Part shown: positions 16,526 to 24,513 of the stretch, in pieces
Position numbering within the stretch: position 1 is the stretch's first letter
Layout of the letters: each line of letters opens with the position of its first letter
Source: Gordonia sediminis
Lineage (GTDB): Bacteria; Actinomycetota; Actinomycetes; Mycobacteriales; Mycobacteriaceae
Direction of reading: 5' to 3'
Assembly (NCBI GenBank): GCA_004193205.1
Contig: RZUM01000012.1
Location: forward strand, 62,001-126,000
Length of the DNA stretch: 64,000 bases
The notes under the pieces: generated by a model
Database searches by the model: none
What the model saw: the letters and a program-made list of their open reading frames with translations, nothing else
What the model was told of the DNA's origin: nothing
Translations under genes and position numbers: made by a program

Positions 16526-17722
16526 CTACGCCGCGGGCACCGCGGAGCCGACCTTGATGAGCTGCATCATGTTGCCGCCCATGATTCGTGCGATGTCCTC
16601 CTCGGGCAGCCCCTTGAGGTCGTCGATGAAGGTGATCGGATCCTTGAGACCCTCCGGGTGCGGCCAGTCCGAGCCGAAAACCACGCGGTCGGTGCCCACG
16701 AGCCTCGCCAGGTCCGCGAAGTTCTCCTCCCAGAACGGGCTGATGTAGACACACCGTTTGAAGGCCTCCACCGGATCCTCGGAGAAGACGTGGGGCATCT
16801 TCGAGTAGACGTCGTGGAGCTGGTGGAACACATGCGGCACCCAGTCGGCGCCGTTCTCGATGGACAGGATGCGGATATCGGGGTTGCGCGAGAGGGCTCC
16901 GTGGCAGGTCAGGGCGAACATCGCATCCTCGATCGGGCGCTTGCCCATGGCGGCCAGACGGAAGGCGGTGGGCTTGAACGGGAGGTACTCGTCGGCCGGC
17001 TCCCACACGTTGAGGAACTCGGCATAGCCGCTGTCGGAGGCGTGCATCGACACGGGGATGTCGGCCTTGACGCACGCTTGCCAGAACGGATCGAACTCCT
17101 CGAGGCCGAACGAACGTGTGCCCTTGAACCCGGGCACGGGTGCGGGCCGGACCAGTACCGTCCGTGCTCCACGTTCCAGCACCCATTCGAGTTCCTCGAG
17201 TGCGCGATCGACGATCGGGAGCGTGATGACCGGGGTGGCGAAGATCCGGTCCTCGTAGTTGAACGACCAGGTCTCGTACATCCACCGGTTCAGCGCGTGG
17301 ATGACATCGTGGATCAGTTCCGGATCGTCCTTCATACGTTCCTCGACCAGGCTGGCCAGCGTGGGGAACATGAGGCTGTAGTCCAAGCCGAGTTCATTCA
17401 TGACCTCAAGGCGGGGAGCGGGCTCGCGGAAGGCGGGGATCGCCTTCATCGGCTCGCCCATGACCTCGCGATACGACTTGCCGCCGCTGCCGTTGCGGAA
17501 GTATTCCTCCTGGGCTCCCGGTTGGGCGACCACCTCGAACGTCGGGTTGGGGATGTAGTCGCTGACGACACCCCGGACGCGAATCTTCTTGCGACCCTCG
17601 ATCGTCACGTAGTCGATGACGCCCTTCCGGTTGTCCGGCAGGAACTTGGTCAGCGCATCCTCGGGCTCGTAGAAGTGATTGTCGGCGTCGAAGACCGAGA
17701 ACGGAAGTGAGCGTGACGGCAT
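16526..17722 (-). CDS. Amidohydrolase_2 family metal-dependent hydrolase/decarboxylase
   Basis: Product of 398 residues from the ATG at 17722 (AGGAGG 7 nt upstream). TIM-barrel amidohydrolase_2 features: N-terminal metal site FDADNHFYEP, a mid-barrel SMHASDSG histidine, and the C-terminal RVVFGSDWPHPEG with the conserved Asp. Members of this group include ACMSD-type decarboxylases and ring-cleaving C-C hydrolases, and homologues are common in actinobacterial catabolic islands. A second member is at 42002. Divergent from the thioesterase gene at 17922, so likely coregulated. Confidence 0.85.
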   Translation of the reverse strand: MPSRSLPFSVFDADNHFYEPEDALTKFLPDNRKGVIDYVTIEGRKKIRVRGVVSDYIPNPTFEVVAQPGAQEEYFRNGSGGKSYREVMGEPMKAIPAFREPAPRLEVMNELGLDYSLMFPTLASLVEERMKDDPELIHDVIHALNRWMYETWSFNYEDRIFATPVITLPIVDRALEELEWVLERGARTVLVRPAPVPGFKGTRSFGLEEFDPFWQACVKADIPVSMHASDSGYAEFLNVWEPADEYLPFKPTAFRLAAMGKRPIEDAMFALTCHGALSRNPDIRILSIENGADWVPHVFHQLHDVYSKMPHVFSEDPVEAFKRCVYISPFWEENFADLARLVGTDRVVFGSDWPHPEGLKDPITFIDDLKGLPEEDIARIMGGNMMQLIKVGSAVPAA

Positions 17723-17921
17723 TGATGAACCTCCTGGTCGAGGCGCGGGTGGATTACGACTCTCCGTGCCTACCGTTAGTAACACTGGAAATGATACGGT
17801 TGCCCTTACCGGAAGCCAACAGGTCTCCTCGGTTTGTGCAGTTTCGGACAACCCGAAGAACCGGCGGTACCACTCGATTTCCTGCCAAGGTCATTGGCGC
17901 TCTAGATGATGAGGACAGATT
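17723..17921. promoter_or_regulatory. Divergent promoter region (amidohydrolase / thioesterase)
   Basis: AT-enriched centre around 17770-17815 with a widely spaced dyad ACCGT (17772-17776) and ACGGT (17796-17800), and a second small inverted repeat CGGT-N7-ACCG (17797-17811). Candidate operators only. Confidence 0.3.
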
Positions 17922-18797
17922 ATGGCATCACCCCAGTCGCAGACCGTCGATGATCTGTCGCTCGACGGACTCGTGGATTCGTTCGACGTGTCGGCAACGG
18001 GCGACGGTTCCTTTGCGGGCACGTGCCCGGGATCCCGCCCCGTCGTGGAAGGCACCCATCTGATGGGGCAATCGATTATTGCTGCGGCCAAGGTCTTTTC
18101 GGGGAAGTCGATCAGATCGGCCCAGGGTGTCTTCACCCGGACGGTCCAGTCATCGCTCCCGGTGGAGTTCGCCGTCGATGTGGTTCACGACGGCCGTTCA
18201 CTGGCCTGCGCGGACATCGCGGTCGTGCAGAACGGTCGGCGCTGTGCGATGGTGTCGGTTCTCGCCGATCAGTCCACGGCGGACGTGATTCGGCACCAGG
18301 CCACCCGACCCGGGGTCGCCGGTCCAAGCGCCTCGGTGCCGAGTCGGCCCCCGTTCACCGGAGCCGAGTTGCGACTCGTCGACGTCGTCGACGTCAACGA
18401 CCCGGAGGAGGTGGGTCCTCCCGAGTTGTATGCCTGGCTTCGGTATGACTCGATTCCCGCGCGAGGCGAGTTCGCCAAAGCGCTGTTGACCTACCCCACT
18501 GGGGGACTGGGCATCTCGACCTCGATGCGTCCACACCGCGGGGTCGGGACCAGCCAGTCGCATCGGACGATCTCAACAGGTGTCATCACGGCTTCTATCA
18601 CGTTCCACGAGCCACTCACCTGGGATGGTTGGCTGCTCTACTCGCACGAGAGCACCTATGCGGGATCCGGGTTGGCCTATATACGCGGACAGGTGCATAC
18701 CGAATCCGGAACGCTACTCGCATCTTTCACCCAGCAAGCGATGATCCGGCCGATGGCCCCGCGGCCCGACGGAGCGTCGGCGGGTGGGCGCCTGTGA
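17922..18797 (+). CDS. TesB-like acyl-CoA thioesterase (double hotdog)
   Basis: Product of 291 residues, the size of a two-hotdog TesB-type thioesterase. The N-terminal half has a MGQSIIAAAKVFSGKSIRSA segment (typical G.....A.....P....H.....F pattern) and an EFAVDVVHDGRSLACADIAV strand-helix unit; the C-terminal half has WDGWLLYSHESTYAGSGLAY and a QQAMIRP end, which match TesB C-termini. Hydrolyses acyl-CoA, perhaps releasing CoA from dead-end products. The stop overlaps the GTG of the next thioesterase. Confidence 0.78.
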   Translation: MASPQSQTVDDLSLDGLVDSFDVSATGDGSFAGTCPGSRPVVEGTHLMGQSIIAAAKVFSGKSIRSAQGVFTRTVQSSLPVEFAVDVVHDGRSLACADIAVVQNGRRCAMVSVLADQSTADVIRHQATRPGVAGPSASVPSRPPFTGAELRLVDVVDVNDPEEVGPPELYAWLRYDSIPARGEFAKALLTYPTGGLGISTSMRPHRGVGTSQSHRTISTGVITASITFHEPLTWDGWLLYSHESTYAGSGLAYIRGQVHTESGTLLASFTQQAMIRPMAPRPDGASAGGRL

Positions 18798-19279
18798 GTA
18801 CCGCAGCGCAATCCTGGTCGAGCGAGGACGAACCCTTGGCGGAACGGAATGAATCCGGTTACAGCGAGATGCGCGCGCGATGGCAGCCGGAGAGTCTGCG
18901 GGACATCATGGCGGGCATGGGCATGCGCGCCGTTGTGCAACGCGGCGAACAGCATATCGTCGATCTGCCGGTCACACCGCGTGTCACCAATGACTCTGGC
19001 GGACTGATGGGTGGCATGACGGCGACACTGATCGACACCGTCGCCGGTCAGGCAGCACTCGCCACAAAGCCCGCGGGAACGCGAATCACAACCTCGGATA
19101 TGGTGATTCGATATCTGCGTCCCGCCACCGAGGACACGGTGAGCGCAGTCGCCACCGTCGAGCACTCCGGACGGAGAAGCATCACGGTTCGGGTGGATGT
19201 GCTCCGTGGGCCGCGCGCGGACAAGGCGGCCATCGCCACGGTCGTTTTCGCGGTGCTGAGCGAGCCGACCACGCCATGA
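18794..19279 (+). CDS. PaaI-type (single hotdog) thioesterase
   Basis: Product of 161 residues from the GTG at 18794, which overlaps the previous stop by 4 bases. The hotdog signature TNDSGGLMGGMTATLIDTVA includes the conserved GG and an Asp in the central helix; TTSDMVIRYLRPA and a C-terminal KAAIATVVFAVL strand follow. PaaI/YbgC-like enzymes hydrolyse aryl- or medium-chain acyl-CoA. Two adjacent thioesterases of different architecture suggest CoA recycling from bulky intermediates. Confidence 0.82.
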   Translation: MSTAAQSWSSEDEPLAERNESGYSEMRARWQPESLRDIMAGMGMRAVVQRGEQHIVDLPVTPRVTNDSGGLMGGMTATLIDTVAGQAALATKPAGTRITTSDMVIRYLRPATEDTVSAVATVEHSGRRSITVRVDVLRGPRADKAAIATVVFAVLSEPTTP

Positions 19280-19399
19280 CCACGCCCTTCCGCAGACGGT
19301 TCCGGACGTCGAGCATCAGAGTCGAGGAAACGCCATGGCCCGCGTTCGTGGGGTCGCGTTCGACGAGGTCCGACCCAATTCTCTACAGAAGGAGAGCAC

Positions 19400-20206
19400 A
19401 TGACTGACGAGCTGGTGACCTATGAGGTGAGCGAAGGTGTGGCCACGCTCAGTCTCAACCGCCCCGAGGTGGCCAATGCGCAGAACCCAGAGCTGCTGCG
19501 CCGGCTTGATGCGTTGTGGACCGCGGCAGCCGATGATCCCGAGGTGCGGGTGATCCTGCTCCGGGGGAACGGAAAGCACTTCTCGTCCGGCCATGACCTC
19601 ACCGCTGGTGATCCCGATCGCTCCGACAAGTGGACGGTCAACGAAATATACGAGCTCGAGAGTCGCCAGTACATCGGCTACTCGCTGAAGTGGCGGAACG
19701 TCCCGAAACCGTCGATCGCTGCGGTCCAGGGGGCGTGTATCGCCGGTGGGCTGCTGCTGGCCTGGCCCTGCGATCTGATCGTGGCTGCCGAGAACGCCAA
19801 GTTCTCCGATCCCGTCGTCGCCATGGGTATCGGAGGTGTCGAGTATCACGGACACACATGGGAACTCGGCCACCGTCTGGCCAAGGAGATTCTCTTCACC
19901 GGACGCCCCATCACCGCAGAGGAAGCACTGAAGGTCGGGATGGTGAACCAGGTGGTGCCGACCGAACGGCTGGACGCCGAATCCCGAGATCTGGCGGTGG
20001 CGATCGCCAAGAGGCATCCCTTCGCGCTCCGGATGGCGAAGCGGGCGGTGAACCAAACCCTCGACATTCAAGGGTTCACCGCTGCGGTGCAGTCGGTGTT
20101 CGACATCCATTCGCTGGGACACGGGCATGCGCTCTCCGAGTCCGGCTATCCGATTCTCGTCGATCTCGATCACATGAAGACCGAAATCGCGGGCAACCGG
20201 TCGTGA
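19400..20206 (+). CDS. Enoyl-CoA hydratase/isomerase family protein, atypical active site
   Basis: Product of 268 residues with the crotonase fold: SLNRPEVANAQN, oxyanion segment HFSSGHDL, and IAAVQGACIAGGLLLAWPCD. The two glutamates of classical enoyl-CoA hydratase (GGCEL.. and PE..LG) are replaced here (GGLLLAWPCD; DPVVAMGIGGVEYHG), so simple hydration is doubtful. EchA paralogues like this act in isomerisation, C-C cleavage or unknown steps. GGAG lies before the ATG. Same strand as the thioesterases, 120 bp downstream. Confidence 0.83.
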   Translation: MTDELVTYEVSEGVATLSLNRPEVANAQNPELLRRLDALWTAAADDPEVRVILLRGNGKHFSSGHDLTAGDPDRSDKWTVNEIYELESRQYIGYSLKWRNVPKPSIAAVQGACIAGGLLLAWPCDLIVAAENAKFSDPVVAMGIGGVEYHGHTWELGHRLAKEILFTGRPITAEEALKVGMVNQVVPTERLDAESRDLAVAIAKRHPFALRMAKRAVNQTLDIQGFTAAVQSVFDIHSLGHGHALSESGYPILVDLDHMKTEIAGNRS

Positions 20207-20266
20207 TGGTCGCCAGCCGGGGCCCGTGGTTCGGACCGGGATTGCTTGAGTGGTAGGGGAACTGAA

Positions 20267-20989
20267 GTGAGAGTTGCGCTTGTCACCGGAGCTGCGCGCG
20301 GTCAGGGCCGAGCGATCGCCGAACGCCTTGCGAAGGACGGGCTCGCAGTGATCGCGTGTGATACAGATGTGTCGGAGTTGGCCGCAATGGCGTCGGACTC
20401 GGTCGGCGACCGCATCGTGGGTCGAGAACTGGACGTGACCTCGCGGGCCCAATGGAACGACGTGGTGAGCGATGCGGTGGGCGAATTCGGGACGCTGAAC
20501 GTCTTGATCAACAATGCCGGTGTGCTGCATCGGACGCCGATCGAGAAGGAGACCGAGCAGGGCTTCACCAAGACCTGGCAAGTGAACTGTCTCGGACCGT
20601 TCCTCGGAATCCAGGCCGCGCTGCCACATCTTCGCGAGGCGGACAATCCGTCCATCGTGAACACCTGCAGCACCGGTGCGCTGCGTGCATTCCCCAATCA
20701 TGCCGCGTACGGATCATCGAAGTGGGCGCTGCGCGGCCTCACCCAAACCCTCGCGGCGGAATTCACCCCGTGGCGGATACGGGTGAATGCGGTGTTCCCG
20801 GGACCGATCCGAACCCCGATGCTCTCGGCCGACACGCAGGCCCGCCTGGCTCCCTCGATGGCCTGGGGGCGTCTCGGCGAGGCAGCGGAAGTCGCTGCGG
20901 CGGTGTCATTCCTGGCATCCGCGGAGGCGTCGTTCGTCACCGGTGCGGAATTGACCGTGGACGGTGGTCAGGTCCTGCAGGTCGGCTGA
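20267..20989 (+). CDS. Short-chain dehydrogenase/reductase (FabG/hydroxysteroid dehydrogenase-like)
   Basis: Product of 240 residues from the GTG at 20267 (AGGGGA 7-8 nt upstream). Classical SDR motifs: cofactor site TGAARGQGRAIA at the N-terminus, NNAG, catalytic Ser in TCSTGAL and YGSSK; C-terminal VTGAELTVDGGQ. Asp after the second strand (ACDTD) favours NAD(H). Likely oxidises a hydroxyl on the ring or acyl chain after the neighbouring crotonase. Ends next to a large hairpin repeat. Confidence 0.87.
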   Translation: MRVALVTGAARGQGRAIAERLAKDGLAVIACDTDVSELAAMASDSVGDRIVGRELDVTSRAQWNDVVSDAVGEFGTLNVLINNAGVLHRTPIEKETEQGFTKTWQVNCLGPFLGIQAALPHLREADNPSIVNTCSTGALRAFPNHAAYGSSKWALRGLTQTLAAEFTPWRIRVNAVFPGPIRTPMLSADTQARLAPSMAWGRLGEAAEVAAAVSFLASAEASFVTGAELTVDGGQVLQVG

Positions 20990-21032
20990 ATCGAGGAGTT
21001 GTGCCAGCGAGTGCGATAGCCCTTCCACTGAT

Positions 21033-21115
21033 CCTCAGGTGCAAGCGCAGCGAGCCCCGAAGGCGCCCGTCACCCGGCCTTCGTGGCTCCTCGCTACGCT
21101 CGTCGCACCTCAGGG
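21033..21115. repeat. Imperfect inverted-repeat element between convergent genes
   Basis: The left arm (CCTCAGGTGCAAGCGCAGCG onward to CGAAGGC) and right arm (GGCCTTCGTGGCTCCTCGCT onward to GCACCTCAGG) pair over about 35 bp each with a few mismatches and an 11-base loop. It sits in the 149-bp gap between the SDR stop (20989) and the convergent FadD stop (21139). The motif (gcg.agcgagc ... gctcgctacgctcg) resembles the dispersed intergenic hairpins I recall from Gordonia-like genomes. It probably terminates both transcripts. Confidence 0.6.
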
Positions 21116-21138
21116 ACCGGCCAGACCTGCGGAGCGAC

Positions 21139-22716
21139 TCACGTCGACGCGAGTCGCCGGGCCGTCACCCGCGGTCGGTGCGCGCCCAGTCGGACGAGAT
21201 CGGGTCGCCGGATCTTACCGCTCTCGGTGCGCGGAAGCGGGTCGGTCCAGATCACGATCTCCTCGGGCAGCTTCCAGGTCGCGAGCCCGGCTGTGGTGAG
21301 TGCGGACACGACCGTGGCGTAGTCCGGCGCCGTAACACCGTCGCGCACATGAACGGCCAGCACAAGCCGTTCGCCCGTCTCGGGATCATCGACGCCGTAG
21401 GCTGCGCATTCCCCGATATCACTCAGCGACTCGGCGACCGCGTCTATCTCCATCAGTGAGATCTTCATGCCCTTGCGAGCCACGACCTCCTTCAGCCGGC
21501 CCTTGATCGCCAACCGACCATCGCGGATACCTCCCTCATCGCCGGTCCGCACCCAATCACCGTCGAAGCTGCCGATGTTGTGGTGGGGGTCCAGGTAACC
21601 GTGGAAACGATGCGGACCACGGACGAGGAGCTCGTCGGAGCCGCCGAGCCGCAGAGAGATCTCCACACCGCGTAGCGGGAGTCCTTCATCGGTGTCATCG
21701 GCATCGGAATGGGCCGTGTCGAACTGGGTACTTGTGGAGAAGGGAACCTCTGAGGAGCCGTAGACCCGGATGGCTCTGATACCGAACGACTTCCGCGCCG
21801 TGTCGATGAGAGAGGCCGGGATTTGTGTACCGCCCAGCGCGAGGGACCGCAGCGGCAGGCTCGTGACGCCGGCCGTGGCGCATTCGCCGAACAGGGATTC
21901 CACGATGATCGGGGCACCGCCGATGATCGTGGCATTCGTCCGGCGCAGTCGGTCGAGCGACGCTGCCGGTTGAAACCGATTCTCCAGCACGATCCCCGAG
22001 AGATGTGACAACGCGAGAGTGATCTGGATGACACCGGTGATACTCGCGAGAGGTGTGGACAGGAAAGGGCGATCGTCGGACCGGTAGCCCAGTGCCAAGC
22101 CCATGTTCATGGCACCACAGCGAAGCGTGTTGATGGTGTGGATGACCCCCTTCGGGGTTCCGGTGGTGCCGGAGGTGAAGACGACGGCCGCCGGCGCATC
22201 CGGATCGAGAAGGGCTGCACCATCGGGGAACTCACGGGTCGGAGATGACGGTGTCGTGGTCGTTCCGATGCGGTCGAGACTCAGCACGAGACCATGTGTC
22301 TCGAGATCCATGCGACGCGCATCCTCGTCGAAGGCGAGGCTCACCCGCGGGTGGGCGACCGTATGGGCGTGGGTGACGTCGCGCTGGCCGCTGCGGCGAT
22401 CCACGAGAACCGCGGTAGACCCACTGGTGATCACGGCGAGATACGCGGCCACGGCCTCGTTCCGGAGCGGTGCCACGATCAGGACGGCGTCTCCCGCGGT
22501 GCAGCCGGACGCGGCGAGGTCTTCGGCGATCCGGACCACCGCCGTGGCGAGACGATCATAGGTCCACTCGCCGTTCTCGTCGATCAGTGCGGTTCGGTCG
22601 CCGCCCGCGGTCAGTGCGGTCCAGGCCTCGGTCTTCGTGGTCGCCGGCAACCACCAGCCCTCTGCTCGGTAGCGTTCGACGGACGCAGTTGATGGGAACG
22701 CGGTGCCTGTTGTCAT
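21139..22716 (-). CDS. Acyl-CoA synthetase (AMP-binding, FadD family)
   Basis: Product of 525 residues: P-loop FTSGTTGTPKG, YGSSEVPFST, GDWVRTGDEGGIRDGRLAIKGR, then KEVVARKGMKISLMEIDAVA and the C-terminal RTESGKIRR lysine. KEVVARKGMKIS replaces the commoner GGENI(Y/S)P segment, as in some FadD subgroups. Converts an acid to its CoA ester. Ribosome site is weak. Its promoter region carries the duplicated TACCTACGGTA element, so it is probably regulated separately from the flanking ALDH-P450 unit. Confidence 0.86.
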   Translation of the reverse strand: MTTGTAFPSTASVERYRAEGWWLPATTKTEAWTALTAGGDRTALIDENGEWTYDRLATAVVRIAEDLAASGCTAGDAVLIVAPLRNEAVAAYLAVITSGSTAVLVDRRSGQRDVTHAHTVAHPRVSLAFDEDARRMDLETHGLVLSLDRIGTTTTPSSPTREFPDGAALLDPDAPAAVVFTSGTTGTPKGVIHTINTLRCGAMNMGLALGYRSDDRPFLSTPLASITGVIQITLALSHLSGIVLENRFQPAASLDRLRRTNATIIGGAPIIVESLFGECATAGVTSLPLRSLALGGTQIPASLIDTARKSFGIRAIRVYGSSEVPFSTSTQFDTAHSDADDTDEGLPLRGVEISLRLGGSDELLVRGPHRFHGYLDPHHNIGSFDGDWVRTGDEGGIRDGRLAIKGRLKEVVARKGMKISLMEIDAVAESLSDIGECAAYGVDDPETGERLVLAVHVRDGVTAPDYATVVSALTTAGLATWKLPEEIVIWTDPLPRTESGKIRRPDLVRLGAHRPRVTARRLAST

Positions 22717-22796
22717 GGCGGACTGCCGATCTGTCGGTGTGCCTGTGTCGCCCGGGTTTTCACGTAGAGGCGTGGAGGTGCAAAAGTCTACGGAAG

Positions 22797-22827
22797 TACC
22801 TACGGTAATACGGTAATACCTACGGTA
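22797..22827. promoter_or_regulatory. Duplicated operator TACCTACGGTA, 20 bp apart
   Basis: Two identical 11-bp copies of TACCTACGGTA (22797-22807 and 22817-22827) with TACC/GGTA symmetry, separated by one further ATACGGTA half-like segment. Centre-to-centre spacing is 20 bp, about two helical turns. It lies 80-110 bp upstream of the minus-strand FadD start (22716), suitable for cooperative binding of a regulator. Confidence 0.6.
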
Positions 22828-22878
22828 TAGGCTACCGGGATGCGTGCCGGTTGCGGTAGGGGCGAGGCGGGGTGCAGA

Positions 22879-23250
22879 TCATCCCGCCATCTCGATCAAT
22901 CGATGCGCGAATAGCAGTTCATCGGTGGCGGGGTCCCGCACGAGGACGTCGCGATAGAACCCCGTCTTGATCCCCCCGTCGACACGGTTCCGGAACAGCC
23001 ACGTGGACACGCAGGACACTTCACCGGAGCGGAGGCGCTCGATCTCCGGAATTCCGGTCAGATGTGTACCGACCGGCGAGTTCTCCGCGAAGGCTCGGAG
23101 CGCTTCGTGACCGATGTGAGGCTCGTGGCCGACGATCTCGAGGCGGCCGTCGGCGGCGAACAGGCGGGCCCAGTCGTAGGCGTTTCGCGTGTCGATCAAC
23201 CGGCCGTAGCCGGCGAGCACCGTATGTATGGCGACGATGTCGATGTCCAT
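22879..23250 (-). CDS. SnoaL-like (NTF2-fold) protein
   Basis: Product of 123 residues from the ATG at 23250 (GGAGAT upstream; longer forms lack homology). Alpha+beta-barrel NTF2/SnoaL family pattern: IHTVLAGYGRLIDTRNAYDW, ARLFAADGRLEI, GHEALRAFAE, and a C-terminal FYRDVLVRD strand. Relatives are ketosteroid isomerases, dehydratases and limonene-epoxide-hydrolase-like enzymes, but catalytic residues here are not certain. Last gene of the ALDH-P450-ADH set. Confidence 0.72.
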   Translation of the reverse strand: MDIDIVAIHTVLAGYGRLIDTRNAYDWARLFAADGRLEIVGHEPHIGHEALRAFAENSPVGTHLTGIPEIERLRSGEVSCVSTWLFRNRVDGGIKTGFYRDVLVRDPATDELLFAHRLIEMAG

Positions 23251-23387
23251 GCCGATCTCCTGTGCGTGTGTCGAACCCTGGCGGCTGGTGTGATGGGTGG
23301 GTGTCTGGCCCGCTTGTCGAGGCTGGTGGGCGGTGCTCGGGTGGGGGTGCACGCCCGTGCGGGAAACCGCAACGTCGGCCGACCCGA

Positions 23388-24482
23388 TCAGGGCATGATG
23401 ATGACCGGCTTCACGGCGGTGCCGGCCACCGCGTCGGCTTCGGCCTTCGAGATGTCGGCGAGATCATACTCGGTGATCATCGTGTCGAACGGGAAGAGTC
23501 CGTTGCGCCACAGATCGATCAGTCGCGGGATGAAGATCTGCGGCACGGCTGCACCCTCATAGCAGAATGTCACATGCTTGCCGGTCAATTCGGACGGGTG
23601 CACCGAAAACGCATCCATCCCGGACCCGACCAGAACACTTCGCCCGGGCCGACGCAGGACACGTAGCGTGTTCGCCATGACCGCCCCGACCCCGGTCGTG
23701 TCGAAACTGAAATCCAGTCCACCTGTGTCCGCGACGACCTGTGCGACGAGGTCCTCGGCGGCGCCGTCGACCACGCGCGTGGCACCGAGTTCCAGTGCGA
23801 GGGCGCGACGTTCCGCATTGAGGTCGACCGCCACGATGTCCACCGCGCCCGACAGCTTTGCCGCCATGATCGCCGACAGGCCCACCGCCCCGACACCGAA
23901 GACGGCGATGGACTGACGTGCGCTCAAGCGCATCTCGTTCAGTACCGCCCCGGCACCTGTCTGAACGCCACAGCCGAGCGGGCCGAGCTTCTGCAGCGGG
24001 ACGTCCTTGGACACCTTGACCATATTGCGTTCGGTGGCCAGCGCGTACTGGCCGAAGGATGACTGGCCGAACCATCGGTTGGTGACCGGGTTGCCGTCCG
24101 CGTCGCGTGCGGTGCGTCGCCCGTCGGGCGTGAGACCCATGAGATTGCGTGCCTCGAAGGCCGCGCAATCCGTCGGGTGTCCGGACACGCACGAGGGGCA
24201 TGCGCCACATGAATCGAAGCTCAGCACAACGTGATCGCCGACCTCGACAGAGGTGACCCCGGGGCCGGTCTGCTCGACGATCCCCGCGCCTTCGTGACCC
24301 AGGATCGCCGGCAGGAACTGCTCGCCGAGCAGGCCGCTGCGACCGATTAGGTCGGTGTGGCAGAAGCCGGTGGCCACGACCCTGACCAGGGCTTCGCCCG
24401 GACCTGGTGCGCCGAGTTCGACCACTTCGATCGAATATGGTGCTGCGGGGTCGCGGATGACCGCGGACAGTGATGTCGTCAC
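23388..24482 (-). CDS. Zinc-dependent alcohol dehydrogenase (aryl/allyl alcohol dehydrogenase type)
   Basis: Product of 364 residues from the GTG at 24482 (GAAGGA 6 nt upstream; the ATG at 24503 has no suitable site). Classical zinc MDR: catalytic zinc GFCHTDL and GHEGAGIVE; structural zinc loop with four Cys in CGACPSCVSGHPTDC; NAD fold VFGVGAVGLSAIMAAKL. This is the type used for benzyl, geraniol-like or other primary alcohols. It lies between the P450 and SnoaL genes and would oxidise the P450-made alcohol to aldehyde for the ALDH at 25821. Confidence 0.88.
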   Translation of the reverse strand: MTTSLSAVIRDPAAPYSIEVVELGAPGPGEALVRVVATGFCHTDLIGRSGLLGEQFLPAILGHEGAGIVEQTGPGVTSVEVGDHVVLSFDSCGACPSCVSGHPTDCAAFEARNLMGLTPDGRRTARDADGNPVTNRWFGQSSFGQYALATERNMVKVSKDVPLQKLGPLGCGVQTGAGAVLNEMRLSARQSIAVFGVGAVGLSAIMAAKLSGAVDIVAVDLNAERRALALELGATRVVDGAAEDLVAQVVADTGGLDFSFDTTGVGAVMANTLRVLRRPGRSVLVGSGMDAFSVHPSELTGKHVTFCYEGAAVPQIFIPRLIDLWRNGLFPFDTMITEYDLADISKAEADAVAGTAVKPVIIMP

Positions 24483-24513
24483 AGGAAATCCTTCGTGTCC
24501 CATACTCCGTGGC

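Noticed and set aside
18390-18397. Regulatory TTGACGTC site (reverse strand)
   Set aside because: Lies inside the thioesterase coding region in a GACGTC-rich codon run; taken as chance and used as a caution for the motif.
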